A DNA stretch of 64,000 nucleotides from Alloalcanivorax dieselolei B5 (GCF_000300005.1 NC_018691.1:4483001-4547000); one strand, 5' to 3'; counted from the stretch's first letter, positions 54,233 to 63,157 are shown. Notes: generated by a model not told the origin, from the letters alone. Numbers and translations: made by a program.

Positions 54233-54652
54233 ATGGACAAAAACACCCTGATTGATACCATCCTGGCCCGCCCTCTGCACCGCGCCTGCGGCCTGAACCT
54301 GGTGCGCAGCGCCGATGGCGAGAGCGAGGTCACCCTGGAACTGAACGAGTTCACTCTGGGCCCCACCGGGGATCTGCACGGCGGCATACTCTACGCCTTT
54401 TTCGACGTAGCCAGCTTTCTCGCCCTGCTTTCGGTGTTGCCGGAGGACCGCTACGCGGTGTCCATCGAGACCCATACCAGCCTGTTGCGCGGTGCCAGCG
54501 GCGAAGGGCGGATCGTGATCCGCACGCGTGTGGACCGGCTCGGCCGTACTCTGGCGTCGATGCGTGGCGAAGCCTTCTTCCAGGCCGCGGACGGCACCGA
54601 AAAGCTGATTGCCACCGGCTCGGTGACCAAGGCAGTGGTGGCCAAAGGCTGA
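54233..54652 (+). CDS. Hotdog-fold acyl-CoA thioesterase (PaaI family)
   Basis: This 139-residue thioesterase of the PaaI/hotdog type has the active-site helix block GDLHGGILYAFFDVASFLAL near 45-64, followed by beta strands with VSIETHTSLLRGASGEGRIV. It hydrolyses acyl- or aryl-CoA thioesters; the substrate is not defined. The ATG at 54233 follows GAGAG and gives the usual family length. It is 21 bases upstream of trpS and probably cotranscribed. Confidence 0.85.
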   Translation: MDKNTLIDTILARPLHRACGLNLVRSADGESEVTLELNEFTLGPTGDLHGGILYAFFDVASFLALLSVLPEDRYAVSIETHTSLLRGASGEGRIVIRTRVDRLGRTLASMRGEAFFQAADGTEKLIATGSVTKAVVAKG

Positions 54653-54673
54653 TACCCATACTGAGGAAACCCG

Positions 54674-55672
54674 ATGACCGACAAGATTCTCACCGGCGAC
54701 CGTCCCACCGGCCACTTGCATCTCGGCCACTACGTGGGCTCCCTGCGCGCCCGGGTGGAGCTGCAGGACCAGTACCCGCAGACCATTCTGATCGCCGACA
54801 TGCAGGGCCTCACCGACAACGGCCACAACCCGGCCAAGGTCGCCGAGAACATTCTCAATGTGTTGGCCGACTATCTGGCGGTGGGTATCGACCCGCAACG
54901 CACCACCCTGTGCCTGCAATCCGGCCTGCCGGCGCTGGCCGAACTGACCCAGTTCTACGCCAACCTGGTGACGGTCGCGCGGCTGGAACGCAACCCGACG
55001 GTGAAGGCGGAGATCGCCAGCAAGGAGTTCGGTGCCTCCATTCCCGCCGGCTTCCTGACCTACCCGATCAGCCAGGCCGCCGACATCACCGCCTTCCGCG
55101 CCACCCTGGTACCGGTGGGCGATGACCAGTTGCCGATGATCGAGCAGACCAACGAGGTGGTACGCAAGGTCAATAACGTGGCCGGCCAGGAGTTGCTGGT
55201 GGAGTGCCGCGCGCTGATCGGCAAGGCTTCCCGTTTGCCCGGCGTCGATGGCAAGGCGAAGATGTCCAAATCCCTGGGCAACGCGCTGGTGCTGGGCGCC
55301 AGCGAAAAGGACATCTCCAAGGCGGTGAAGAAGATGTACACCGACCCCGGCCATCTGCGCATCGAGGACCCGGGCAAGGTGGAAGGCAATGTGGTGTTCA
55401 CCTATCTGGACGCCTTCCATCCGGACGACGCCCTGGTGGCGGGCCTCAAGGAACACTATCAGCGCGGTGGCCTGGGCGACGGACAGGTGAAGAAAGTTCT
55501 GGAAGAATGTCTGCAGGAGCTGCTGGCGCCGATCCGCGAACGCCGGGAACGTTTCATCGCCGACAAGGGTGAATTGATGCGTATCCTCACGGCCGGCACG
55601 CAGGCGGCGCGGGAAGAAACCGGAGTAGTGCTGGAAGACTTGAAACGGGCTTTCGGTTTGCCGATCCTCTGA
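54674..55672 (+). CDS. trpS: Tryptophan--tRNA ligase
   Basis: This 332-residue class I aminoacyl-tRNA synthetase charges tRNA-Trp. It shows the HIGH-type motif GHLHLGH (residues 13-19) and KMSKS near 196, with ADMQGLTDNGHNP and PVGDDQLPMIEQTNEVVRKV between them. Length and the TGDRPTG start match the bacterial TrpS group found in Alcanivorax-like organisms. AGGAAA lies 6 bases before the ATG. No attenuator or T-box was seen upstream. Confidence 0.95.
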   Translation: MTDKILTGDRPTGHLHLGHYVGSLRARVELQDQYPQTILIADMQGLTDNGHNPAKVAENILNVLADYLAVGIDPQRTTLCLQSGLPALAELTQFYANLVTVARLERNPTVKAEIASKEFGASIPAGFLTYPISQAADITAFRATLVPVGDDQLPMIEQTNEVVRKVNNVAGQELLVECRALIGKASRLPGVDGKAKMSKSLGNALVLGASEKDISKAVKKMYTDPGHLRIEDPGKVEGNVVFTYLDAFHPDDALVAGLKEHYQRGGLGDGQVKKVLEECLQELLAPIRERRERFIADKGELMRILTAGTQAAREETGVVLEDLKRAFGLPIL

Positions 55673-55790
55673 CCCTCTCCCGGGCGGCGAATTCGAAAGC
55701 AAGGAACGGAGCGTCACACCGTTCCCGCCGCCCTACTCTGGCTCTGTCCATGCCGGTACACCCGGCGATCCGGTTTCCCAGGAGGCAGCC

Positions 55791-56879
55791 ATGAACAGAG
55801 CAGCAAGCAAACAGCAACAGGCCGAGGCCATCCTTGCCGATCCGCGCTGGCGGGCCCTGGTAGCGCGCGATGCCAGTGCCGACGGCCACTTCTACTACGC
55901 CGTCATCACCACCGGGGTTTATTGCCTGCCGTCCTGCGCGGCACGGCGGGCGCGGCCGGAGAATGTGCGTTTCTTCGACACCCGCGAACAGGCCGAGTCC
56001 GCCGGCTTTCGCCCCTGCGCCCGCTGCCGCCCGGACCGGGAGGCCCCGGCGCACCTGCCGGCGATCATCGCTGCCTGCCGCCATATGGAGCGGGCGGAAA
56101 TACCGCCGACCCTGAATCAGTTGGCGGAACAGGCCGGTCTCAGCCCCCATCACTTTCACCGGGTGTTCAAGCGGATCCTGGGCGTCACTCCCAAGGCCTA
56201 CGCCAGCGCGATACGGGCACGCCAGTTGCGCGAGGGGCTGCAACGGGATGGCCGTATCACCGATGCCATCTTCGACGCCGGCTACAACAGCAGTGGCCGT
56301 TTTTACACGCAGGCCCGGGCTCTGCTGGGCATGGAACCGGCCCGCTTCCGCGATGGCGGCAACGGTGAACGTATCGAGGTGGCCGTGGGCCAGTGCTCGC
56401 TCGGGGCCCTGCTGGTGGCGCGCAGTGGTCAGGGCATTTGCGCCATCGCCCTCGGCGACGACGCCGACGCCTTGCTGCGCGAGTGCCAGGATCACTTTCC
56501 CAAGGCCGAGTTGCAGCCCGGCAACGGCGAGTTCGAAGCGCTGGTGGCCCGGGTGGCGGCATTGATGGACCACCCGGAACAGTCGCTGGATTTGCCATTG
56601 GATATCCGTGGCACCGCGTTCCAACAGAAAGTCTGGCAGGCGCTGCGCCAGATACCCGCCGGCGAAACCCTGAGCTACGCGGAACTGGCCAAACGCATCG
56701 GTTCACCGAAGGCGGTGCGGGCGGTGGCCGGTGCTTGCGCCAACAACCCGCTGGCGGTGGTGATCCCCTGTCACCGTGTGGTGCGCAGCGACGGCGACGT
56801 GTCCGGTTACCGCTGGGGCGTGGAGCGCAAACGCGCACTGCTGGAGCGAGAGTCCTGTTCACAGGAGGGCCGTTCATGA
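55791..56879 (+). CDS. ada: Bifunctional DNA alkylation repair protein and regulator Ada
   Basis: This 362-residue Ada has three parts. The N-terminal zinc domain has Cys45, Cys49, Cys76 and Cys79 (YCLPSC and CARC) and takes methyl groups from phosphotriesters. The AraC-type helix-turn-helix covers about 105-190 (LAEQAGLSPHHFHRVFKRIL). The C-terminal O6-methylguanine methyltransferase has Cys327 in VIPCHRVV. Methylation of the first domain should turn it into an activator of its own operon. AGGAGG stands 5 bases before the ATG. It overlaps the next gene by ATGA. Confidence 0.95.
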   Translation: MNRAASKQQQAEAILADPRWRALVARDASADGHFYYAVITTGVYCLPSCAARRARPENVRFFDTREQAESAGFRPCARCRPDREAPAHLPAIIAACRHMERAEIPPTLNQLAEQAGLSPHHFHRVFKRILGVTPKAYASAIRARQLREGLQRDGRITDAIFDAGYNSSGRFYTQARALLGMEPARFRDGGNGERIEVAVGQCSLGALLVARSGQGICAIALGDDADALLRECQDHFPKAELQPGNGEFEALVARVAALMDHPEQSLDLPLDIRGTAFQQKVWQALRQIPAGETLSYAELAKRIGSPKAVRAVAGACANNPLAVVIPCHRVVRSDGDVSGYRWGVERKRALLERESCSQEGRS

Positions 56880-57583
56880 CACCCTGGCAACGCCTGGAGC
56901 AGGTGGATTGGCCGGCCGTGGAGCAACATCTCGATGATAACGGCCATGCGGTCATTCCCGCCCTGCTCGGCGCCGACGAGTGCGCCGGGCTGGCCGCGCT
57001 GTACGCCGAAACGGACCGTTTTCGTTCGCGGGTGGTGATGGCACGGCACGGCTTTGGCAGGGGCGAATACCAGTACTTCGCCTATCCGCTGCCGCCATTG
57101 GTCGACACCTTGCGTCAGGACCTCTATCCACGGCTGGTACCGATAGCCAATCGCTGGCAGGCCCGCCTGGGCAAGGCCCGGCGGTTTCCAGCGCAGCACA
57201 ACGCTTACCTGGCTCAATGCCATGACGACGGCCAATGCCGCCCCACGCCCTTGCTGCTGCGTTACCAGCCCGGTGATTACAATTGCCTGCATCAGGATCT
57301 CTACGGCGAGAACTGGTTTCCACTGCAAGTGGCGGTGTTGCTGTCGGCACCGGGCGAACAGTTCGAAGGCGGCGAGTTCGTGCTTACCGAACAGCGTCCG
57401 CGCCGCCAATCCCGGGCCATGGTGCCTCCGCTTCGACAGGGCGACGCCCTGGTGTTCGCGGTCAATCAAAGGCCGGTGGCCGGTCAGCGTGGGGACTACC
57501 GGGTCACTCTGCGCCACGGCGTCAGCGAACTTCGCCGGGGTCAACGCTATACTCTCGGGCTGATCTTTCATGACGCCGCCTGA
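56876..57583 (+). CDS. 2OG-Fe(II) oxygenase coupled to ada
   Basis: This 235-residue oxygenase has the iron ligands HQD in NCLHQDLYGENWFPLQVAVL and the distal His/Arg in VTLRHGVSELRRGQRYTLGL. The family (PF09859 type) is described as acting on alkylated DNA, in the manner of AlkB. Overlap of its ATG with the ada stop makes co-translation almost certain, so it is a second repair enzyme of the adaptive response. The true base specificity is unknown. Confidence 0.85.
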   Translation: MTPWQRLEQVDWPAVEQHLDDNGHAVIPALLGADECAGLAALYAETDRFRSRVVMARHGFGRGEYQYFAYPLPPLVDTLRQDLYPRLVPIANRWQARLGKARRFPAQHNAYLAQCHDDGQCRPTPLLLRYQPGDYNCLHQDLYGENWFPLQVAVLLSAPGEQFEGGEFVLTEQRPRRQSRAMVPPLRQGDALVFAVNQRPVAGQRGDYRVTLRHGVSELRRGQRYTLGLIFHDAA

Positions 57584-57630
57584 GTGAGCCCGTTTCGGGG
57601 CCACCGGCGGCCCTGACTCGGGAGCTCCAC

Positions 57631-58413
57631 ATGCAAATAAAAAACGCCGTCGCTCTGATCACCGGTTCATCCTCCGGCATCGGCGCCGCCACCGCCCGCT
57701 TGTTCGCCGAATACGGCTGCAACGTGGTCATCAACTACAGCCGTAACGAAGCGGGGGCACAGAAAGTGGCCGACGATTGCCGCGCCCTCGGCGTGGAAGC
57801 CCTGGTGGTGCAGGCGGACGTCAGCCGCGACGAGGATTGCCGGGCACTGGTGCAGGCCACGCTGGATCAGTTCGGCCGTCTCAACATTCTCGTCAACAAC
57901 GCCGGCACCACCCTGTTCTGCGCTCATGAAAACCTGGACGGTCTCAGCGCCGACGACTTCCTCAACATTTACCGGGTCAACACCGTCGGCCCCTACCAGA
58001 TGGTGCGGGCGGCGGAAAAAGCCCTGCGCGACAGTGGCGTTGCCCACGTCGTCAACATGGCCTCGATCGCCGGGCTGGCCGGGGTCGGCAGCTCCATCGC
58101 CTACGCCGCCTCCAAGGGCGCGCTGCTGACCATGACCAAATCCCTGGCGCGGGTGATGGGCCCGCAGGTGCGCGTCAATGCCATCTGTCCGGGCTTCGTG
58201 CAAGGGGAATGGCTGGCCCAGGGCCTGGGCCAGGAGCGCTATGACGCGCTGTTGGAGCAAACCAAAAGAGGCGCCGCGCTGAATGACGCCGCGTCACCGG
58301 AAACCGTGGCTCAGGCGGTACTGGGCCTGGTGATCGGCGGCGACCTGAGCACCGGCGAAGCATTGCTGGTGGACGGCGGCAGCCATCTCAACGCCAGCGG
58401 CGTAAAACGCTAG
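57631..58413 (+). CDS. Short-chain dehydrogenase/reductase, 3-oxoacyl-ACP-reductase-like
   Basis: This 260-residue classical SDR shows TGSSSGIGAATARLF (cofactor), ILVNNAGTT, the catalytic Ser in NMASIAGLAG and YAASKGALL with Tyr and Lys, and the C-terminal ALLVDGGSHLNASG. It is FabG-like in form, but outside a fatty-acid gene cluster the substrate is open. It lies 47 bases after the oxygenase gene and could be cotranscribed with ada. It is convergent with DUF3325. Confidence 0.88.
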   Translation: MQIKNAVALITGSSSGIGAATARLFAEYGCNVVINYSRNEAGAQKVADDCRALGVEALVVQADVSRDEDCRALVQATLDQFGRLNILVNNAGTTLFCAHENLDGLSADDFLNIYRVNTVGPYQMVRAAEKALRDSGVAHVVNMASIAGLAGVGSSIAYAASKGALLTMTKSLARVMGPQVRVNAICPGFVQGEWLAQGLGQERYDALLEQTKRGAALNDAASPETVAQAVLGLVIGGDLSTGEALLVDGGSHLNASGVKR

Positions 58414-58460
58414 GGAACCCGGTCTGGGACTGCTGGCCTACGCGGCCTTTCCGGTGCCGA

Positions 58461-58790
58461 TCAACCGGCCTGCCGCCGTGGCGGCCGTGCCGCCAGCAGC
58501 GCCAGCCAGTGGGGGCGCCAGGACAGTGTGAACGCCACGATCAGGGCCGCGCCGGCCAGGGACATGATCCACACCAGGGCCGCCATGGTCGGATGATCCA
58601 CTTGCAGGCACAGGATCAGCGACAGCGCCAGCGCGACACCGCCAAACAGCCTCAACCCGCGGGCGGAAGCCACTCCACGGGCCTGCTTGCCGCAGGCCTG
58701 TTTCCAATGCACGTCCAACGCCAGGGCAAACCAGCCCAGGCCGATCACGCTGAGCAGCAAGGCCGCCAGTAACAGGACGTTCTCAGGCAT
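58461..58790 (-). CDS. DUF3325 family membrane protein
   Basis: This 109-residue inner membrane protein has three hydrophobic helices (about 3-20, 44-60 and 68-86). It starts PENVLLLAALLLSVIGLGWF and contains WKQACGKQARGVASARGLRL, typical of DUF3325. The family accompanies PepSY reductases in iron-uptake loci. Its ATG overlaps the end of the PepSY gene by 8 bases. It is the last gene of a three-gene iron accessory operon. Confidence 0.8.
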   Translation of the reverse strand: MPENVLLLAALLLSVIGLGWFALALDVHWKQACGKQARGVASARGLRLFGGVALALSLILCLQVDHPTMAALVWIMSLAGAALIVAFTLSWRPHWLALLAARPPRRQAG

Positions 58791-60453
58791 GGGCGGCCTC
58801 CCCGGACAGCTCGCCGCTGTCCGCCGGCTGCGGACGGGCACGGCGTTTCAGACGCCGCGCGGTGAGCACCGCCACCAGTGCACTCACCAGCATGAACAGA
58901 TCCACCCCCGCCACCGGCCAATAACCGGCACTCAGGGTTTTCAACAGATGGTCGCCGGTGGTGACCCAGTTGAGCACCACCGCGCTCACCGCCAGCACGG
59001 CGATGGCCCAGCACTGCTCGCCCCAGGCCGGCGCCAGCCTGGCCCGGGCCACCGGCGCGGTGCGCCAGAACGCGTGCGCCATGGCCAGCGCCCACACGCC
59101 CCAGAAGCAATATTGCTCCCAATCGCCCCGGGCCGGCAGATTGGTCGGCAGCAAGCGGTTGGCGATAAGAATCCCCAGCGTGGCGATCAGCATGCCGGTG
59201 ACCGTGGTCACCGCCAGGGCGTCCACCACCCGCGAGCCGATCTGGCCGCGTTTGGCATGCTGACGCTTGCGTTTTTCCACGAAGAACAGGAAGCCGGTGG
59301 CGATACAGGCGCAGCCGGCAAGACCGCCGAGCACGTAGAGCCAGCGCAACAGCCAGTGGCGGAAATGCTGCAAATGCAGACCGGTGAGGAACTCATCGAT
59401 CCGTTCCACCGCCGACGGCGGCGGGTCCTCGCGCAGCACTTCACCGGTGGAGGCCTTGAAGTGAATCCCTTCCCCGGTGAGGGCGATACGGTCGGTACCG
59501 GCGCGGTAAATGCTCACGTAGCCATTGGCGTCGCCAACGTGCTGCAACGCCAGAAAGCCCACGTCGCCGGCCATGTCCTTTGCCGCCCAGCGGCGCCGGG
59601 CTTCCGCCACCATCGCGTCCACCGAGGCAATCGGCGCGGCGACGCCGGCCCGTTCGTGGGGCAAGCCGGTTTCCTGGGATTCGATCACTTCGTGCAGATC
59701 GTGCAGGGGTTCCAACTGCGTGTGAGTGACGGGGAAATAGATGCCCGCGAAAATCACCAGTCCGGTGAACGCGAACATGAAGTGAAACGGCAGCGCCACC
59801 ACGCCAGTCAGGTTGTGCAGATCGAGAATACTGCGCTGCTTGCTTTTGTTCGGCCGGAAAGTGAACAGCTCGCGGAACAGCTTGCGGTGCATGATCACGC
59901 CGGTGACCAGCGCCACCAGCATAATCAGCGCCGCCAGCCCGACGATCCAGTAGCCCAGATCCTTCCAGTGCAGATTGAGGCTGTAGTGCAGCGGATAGAA
60001 GAAGCGGCTGCCGATCTTCAGTTGATCGTCCGGCAGGGACTCGCCGGTGCGCGGGTCAATGGTGCGAGTGCCCCACACCAACTCGTCCGGGTTGTTGGCG
60101 TTGGGCACCTGGTAGCCGGCGAACAGCCCCAGCACCGGGTCCCGGTGCGTGGTGTAGGCGCCCCAACGCACCGGCGTGTCGAAATGCTCCGGCATCGGCC
60201 CGTCCACCCGGGGGCGCATCTGATCGACGCTTTCCTTGGCCGGCTGCATGTCCTCGAATACCGGCTTGAGGATTTCGTCGAAGGACGGCATCGGCTGCGG
60301 CTCGAAGCGGCTCTCGGGAATCGCCCAGCGGTCGATTTCCCGATCGAACACCGACAGCGAACCGAAGAAGAACACCACCATCAGCACGAAACCCAGGAAC
60401 AGCCCGAACCAGGTGTGAACCCAGGCCATGGCGAGACGGAAATTCTGAAACAT
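58783..60453 (-). CDS. PepSY-associated membrane protein, probable inner membrane ferric-siderophore reductase
   Basis: This 556-residue membrane protein of the PepSY_TM family has one N-terminal helix (AWVHTWFGLFLGFVLMVVFF) and several paired helices. Histidines sit at membrane positions: HYSLNLHW, LHNLTGVVALPFHFMFAFTG and HLQHFRHWLL. Such His pairs hold heme in FoxB-type enzymes that reduce ferric siderophores at the inner membrane. A PepSY-like periplasmic region follows near 300-360. AAGGAG precedes the ATG at 60453. Flanking DUF3649 and DUF3325 genes support an iron role. Confidence 0.85.
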   Translation of the reverse strand: MFQNFRLAMAWVHTWFGLFLGFVLMVVFFFGSLSVFDREIDRWAIPESRFEPQPMPSFDEILKPVFEDMQPAKESVDQMRPRVDGPMPEHFDTPVRWGAYTTHRDPVLGLFAGYQVPNANNPDELVWGTRTIDPRTGESLPDDQLKIGSRFFYPLHYSLNLHWKDLGYWIVGLAALIMLVALVTGVIMHRKLFRELFTFRPNKSKQRSILDLHNLTGVVALPFHFMFAFTGLVIFAGIYFPVTHTQLEPLHDLHEVIESQETGLPHERAGVAAPIASVDAMVAEARRRWAAKDMAGDVGFLALQHVGDANGYVSIYRAGTDRIALTGEGIHFKASTGEVLREDPPPSAVERIDEFLTGLHLQHFRHWLLRWLYVLGGLAGCACIATGFLFFVEKRKRQHAKRGQIGSRVVDALAVTTVTGMLIATLGILIANRLLPTNLPARGDWEQYCFWGVWALAMAHAFWRTAPVARARLAPAWGEQCWAIAVLAVSAVVLNWVTTGDHLLKTLSAGYWPVAGVDLFMLVSALVAVLTARRLKRRARPQPADSGELSGEAAHA

Positions 60454-60470
60454 GAGAGAGCTCCTTCCGG

Positions 60471-60767
60471 TCACACCAGAGCGTGTTGAATGAGGGATGC
60501 CAGCGCCGCCATCATCGCGCCGCCACCAGCCAGAACCAGCCATACCCGGCGCGGATCGCGGGCGGCGAAGCTCCATAAAAAGGTCACCAGGTAGAGCAGA
60601 AAAGCCAGCAGGCTGAACAAATGCTCGGCGTCGTGGAAAGGCATGCCGGCGGCGAAGGCGGCGGCCACGCCCAGCGCGATGAAGCCCCAGGCGAACACAT
60701 AACCGCCCAGCAAGGCGGCGGCGATGCGGGAGAGAAGTTGTGTGCGGGACACGGTTGCGATGCTCAT
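60471..60767 (-). CDS. DUF3649 family iron-uptake-associated membrane protein
   Basis: This 98-residue protein has about three hydrophobic helices, with AALLGGYVFAWGFIALGVAA and AEHLFSLLAFLLYLVTFLWS. These features match DUF3649, described as an iron-uptake-associated membrane protein. It leads the DUF3649-PepSY-DUF3325 operon, 17 bases ahead of the PepSY gene. A Fur-like sequence lies about 55 bases upstream. The start ATG at 60767 begins MSIATVSRTQLL. Confidence 0.8.
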   Translation of the reverse strand: MSIATVSRTQLLSRIAAALLGGYVFAWGFIALGVAAAFAAGMPFHDAEHLFSLLAFLLYLVTFLWSFAARDPRRVWLVLAGGGAMMAALASLIQHALV

Positions 60768-60821
60768 GGTCTTCCTGTCCGGGACGCCGGGCGTCCTGTT
60801 CGCGGGTTGGCGGAATGCCGC

Positions 60822-60838
60822 AAATGATACTCGATCGC
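60822..60838 (-). promoter_or_regulatory. Fur-box-like site upstream of the DUF3649-PepSY operon
   Basis: AAATGATACTCGATCGC keeps the AATGATA-TC core of the Fur consensus with about three differences, 55-70 bases before the DUF3649 start. It fits iron repression of the operon. The match is moderate. Confidence 0.45.
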
Positions 60839-60866
60839 AAACACTAATGAAATTCGCCCCAAATGA

Positions 60867-61246
60867 CGGCGCCGGCATGGGCAACAATGGGCTCATCGAG
60901 TGGCCGGAGCGTTGCTGGTGGCGCCAGCGGACGTGGAACGGGGCACCGCACCAGCGGCGTTGCGAGGTTTTGCCCCGGTGCCCATGGAGCCGCTGCCGTT
61001 CCGATCGATCCTGATTGGTTCCAGCAACGACCGTGCCGCCAGCCCCGCCCGGGCGGGGCACTTTGCCGATGAATGGGGCAGTGACTTCACTTCGAGTTGC
61101 TGGAAGGCGTGGGGCATATCAACGTGGCTTCCGGCCACCATCGCCGGGACGACGGCCGCCGTTATCTGCGGCGCCTGACCGCGGAGTTTCCTGCGATGCC
61201 GACGGCGCCGCGCATCACTCCTTCCGCTGTCTCCCAGGCGTATTGA
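60867..61246 (+). pseudogene. Remnant of an RBBP9/YdeN-family serine hydrolase (5' truncated, frameshifted)
   Basis: The first frame reads QWAHRVAGALLVAPADVERG, then PLPFRSILIGSSNDR and ARAGHFADEWGSDF, the middle of an RBBP9/YdeN alpha/beta hydrolase. Near 61083-61094 the homology jumps frame (net loss of one base or gain of two) and resumes as ELLEGVGHINVASGHHRRDD, which includes the catalytic His, ending at a stop at 61244-61246. A stop at 60864 and the neighbouring promoter region replace the first 90 or so residues, including the GxSxG serine. The gene is dead. It lies between the iron operon and REPIN 3. Confidence 0.75.
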
Positions 61247-61345
61247 TGGATCGCGGTCCGTGGACCGCTGGAGTCCCATAATTCGTTGACACGCCAAACC
61301 CGAGGCCCGCTTTCGCGGCCTTGTAGACATGAATTTTGGAGATCT

Positions 61346-61445
61346 CTACGAAGCTGCTGTAGGAGCTAGCCCTGCTGGCGAATTCTTCCACCATTCGGGA
61401 ACAATTCATTCGCCAGCGAGGCTAGCTCCTACAGCGGCATCGTAG
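61346..61445. repeat. REPIN-like element 3, divergent member
   Basis: Arms 61346-61383 and 61408-61445 pair with a few mismatches. They share the CTACGA and GCTGTAGGAGC blocks of the other two elements. The inner hairpin word is changed from GCTTGC/GCAAGC to GCTAGC/GCTGGC, so pairing is largely kept despite base changes. It lies downstream of the hydrolase remnant and of ahpF. Confidence 0.8.
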
Positions 61446-61458
61446 TTCGGTCTGTGGG

Positions 61459-61486
61459 AAGCTGCCCCACAATTGTGGGGCAGCTT
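61459..61486. terminator. Perfect 28-base palindrome, terminator downstream of ahpF
   Basis: AAGCTGCCCCACAA (61459-61472) and TTGTGGGGCAGCTT (61473-61486) are perfect complements. As RNA this gives a very stable hairpin with a small loop. It starts 14 bases after the ahpF stop. The T-run is short on both strands. Confidence 0.7.
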
Positions 61487-61500
61487 TATCCCGCCCATGA

Positions 61501-63072
61501 TCAGGCGGCGTCACTCACCGAGGTGCGGATCAGGTGGTCGAAGGCGCTCAGCGCGGCCTTGGCCCCTTCGCCCATGGCAATGACGATCTGCTTGTACGGC
61601 ACCGTGGTGACGTCGCCGGCGGCGTAGATGCCCGGGATAGACGTCTCGCCGCGGGCGTCGGTGATGATCTCACCGTGGCGGGACAGCTCCACCGTGCCCT
61701 TCAGCCAGTCGGTGTTGGGCACCAGGCCGATCTGCACGAACACCCCGGCCAGTTCCACGCGGTGCTCTTCGCCACTGTCACGATCCTTGTACAGCAGCCC
61801 GTTCACTTTGGTGCCATCACCGGTGATCTCGGTGGTCTGGGCGTTCACGTGCACGGTGACGTTGGCCAGGCTGTGCAGTTTCTTCTGCAGCACGGCATCG
61901 GCGCGCAGCTTGGTGTCGAACTCCAGCAGAGTGACGTGCTCGACGATGCCGGCCAGATCGATGGCCGCTTCCACGCCGGAGTTACCGCCGCCGATCACCG
62001 CCACGCTCTTGCCTTTGAACAGCGGACCGTCGCAGTGCGGGCAGTACGCCACGCCGCGTCCCCGGTACTCTTTCTCACCGGGCACGTTCACTTCACGCCA
62101 GCGGGCGCCGGTGGCCAGAATCAGCGTTTTCGTTTTGAGGCTGGCACCGGAGGCGAACCGGACTTCATGCAAGCCGCCTTCGCTGGCCGCCGGAATCAGT
62201 TGCTGCGCGCGCTGCAGATTCATGATGTCCACATCGTAATCACGGACGTGCTGCTCCAGCGCGGTGGCCAGTTTCGGGCCCTCGGTTTCCTTCACCGAGA
62301 TGAAGTTCTCGATCGCCATGGTATCCAGCACCTGACCACCGAAACGCTCGGCGGCGACACCGGTGCGGATGCCTTTACGGGCGGCGTAGATGGCACTGGC
62401 GGCACCGGCGGGCCCACCGCCCACCACCAGCACATCGAAGGCCTCCTTGGCGTTCAGTTTCTCGGCGTCACGCTCGGCGGCGCCGGTGTCCAGTTTGGCG
62501 AGGATTTCCTCCAACCCCATGCGGCCCTGGCCGAATTCCTCGCCGTTCAGGAACACGCTGGGCACCGCCATCACCTGGCGCTGATCGACTTCGTCCTGGA
62601 ACAGGGCGCCGTCGATGGCCACGTGTTTGATGTTCGGATTCAGTACTGCCATCAGATTCAACGCCTGGACCACGTCCGGGCAGTTCTGGCAGGACAGAGA
62701 GAAATAGGTTTCGAAGCGGAAGTCGCCTTGCAGCGCTTGCACTTGCTCGATCACCTCGTCGCTGACCTTGGGCGGATGGCCACCCACTTGCAACAGTGCC
62801 AGCACCAAAGAGGTGAATTCATGGCCCATGGGAATACCGGCGAAGCGCAGGCTGATGTCACCGTCCACACGGTTCAGGCTGAATGAGGGCCGGCGCTCGT
62901 CATCGCCATCCTCACGCAACGTGATCTTGTCGGACATCGCCTCGATGTCGCGCAGCAGCTCCGACAGCTCCCGGGATTTGTCGCCATCATCCAGGGACGC
63001 GACCATCTCGAACGGTTGCGTGATGCGCTCCATGTAGGATTGCAATTGGGTTTTCAAGTTGGCGTCCAGCAT
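61501..63072 (-). CDS. ahpF: Alkyl hydroperoxide reductase subunit F
   Basis: AhpF passes electrons from NADH through FAD to AhpC. This 523-residue protein has the N-terminal double-thioredoxin domain with Cys128/Cys131 (SCQNC), an FAD site [20 protein letters not shown] near 214, and the thioredoxin-reductase-like pair Cys344/Cys347 (YCPHC), with NADH site [17 protein letters not shown] chose the ATG at 63072 ([14 protein letters not shown] 8 bases upstream); an ATG five codons earlier is less typical. It follows ahpC by 85 bases with a hairpin between. Confidence 0.95.
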   Translation of the reverse strand: MLDANLKTQLQSYMERITQPFEMVASLDDGDKSRELSELLRDIEAMSDKITLREDGDDERRPSFSLNRVDGDISLRFAGIPMGHEFTSLVLALLQVGGHPPKVSDEVIEQVQALQGDFRFETYFSLSCQNCPDVVQALNLMAVLNPNIKHVAIDGALFQDEVDQRQVMAVPSVFLNGEEFGQGRMGLEEILAKLDTGAAERDAEKLNAKEAFDVLVVGGGPAGAASAIYAARKGIRTGVAAERFGGQVLDTMAIENFISVKETEGPKLATALEQHVRDYDVDIMNLQRAQQLIPAASEGGLHEVRFASGASLKTKTLILATGARWREVNVPGEKEYRGRGVAYCPHCDGPLFKGKSVAVIGGGNSGVEAAIDLAGIVEHVTLLEFDTKLRADAVLQKKLHSLANVTVHVNAQTTEITGDGTKVNGLLYKDRDSGEEHRVELAGVFVQIGLVPNTDWLKGTVELSRHGEIITDARGETSIPGIYAAGDVTTVPYKQIVIAMGEGAKAALSAFDHLIRTSVSDAA

Positions 63073-63114
63073 GCTGGCGGTCTCCATGAACGATTAGCAG
63101 GATTTCGATTAAAA

Positions 63115-63134
63115 CCCGGGCCCGTGGGCCCGGG
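63115..63134 (-). terminator. GC-rich hairpin with T-run between ahpC and ahpF
   Basis: On the minus strand CCCGGGCCC and GGGCCCGGG (63134-63126 and 63123-63115) form a 9-base stem followed by TTTTAAT. It looks like a terminator or attenuator that would reduce ahpF transcription relative to ahpC, in keeping with the larger need for AhpC protein. Confidence 0.75.
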
Positions 63135-63157
63135 ATTGATCCATGCCCGTGGCGGGA

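Noticed and set aside
60893-61330. Minus-strand frame over the hydrolase remnant
   Set aside because: The plus strand shows real hydrolase homology in two frames; the minus frame is only its shadow.
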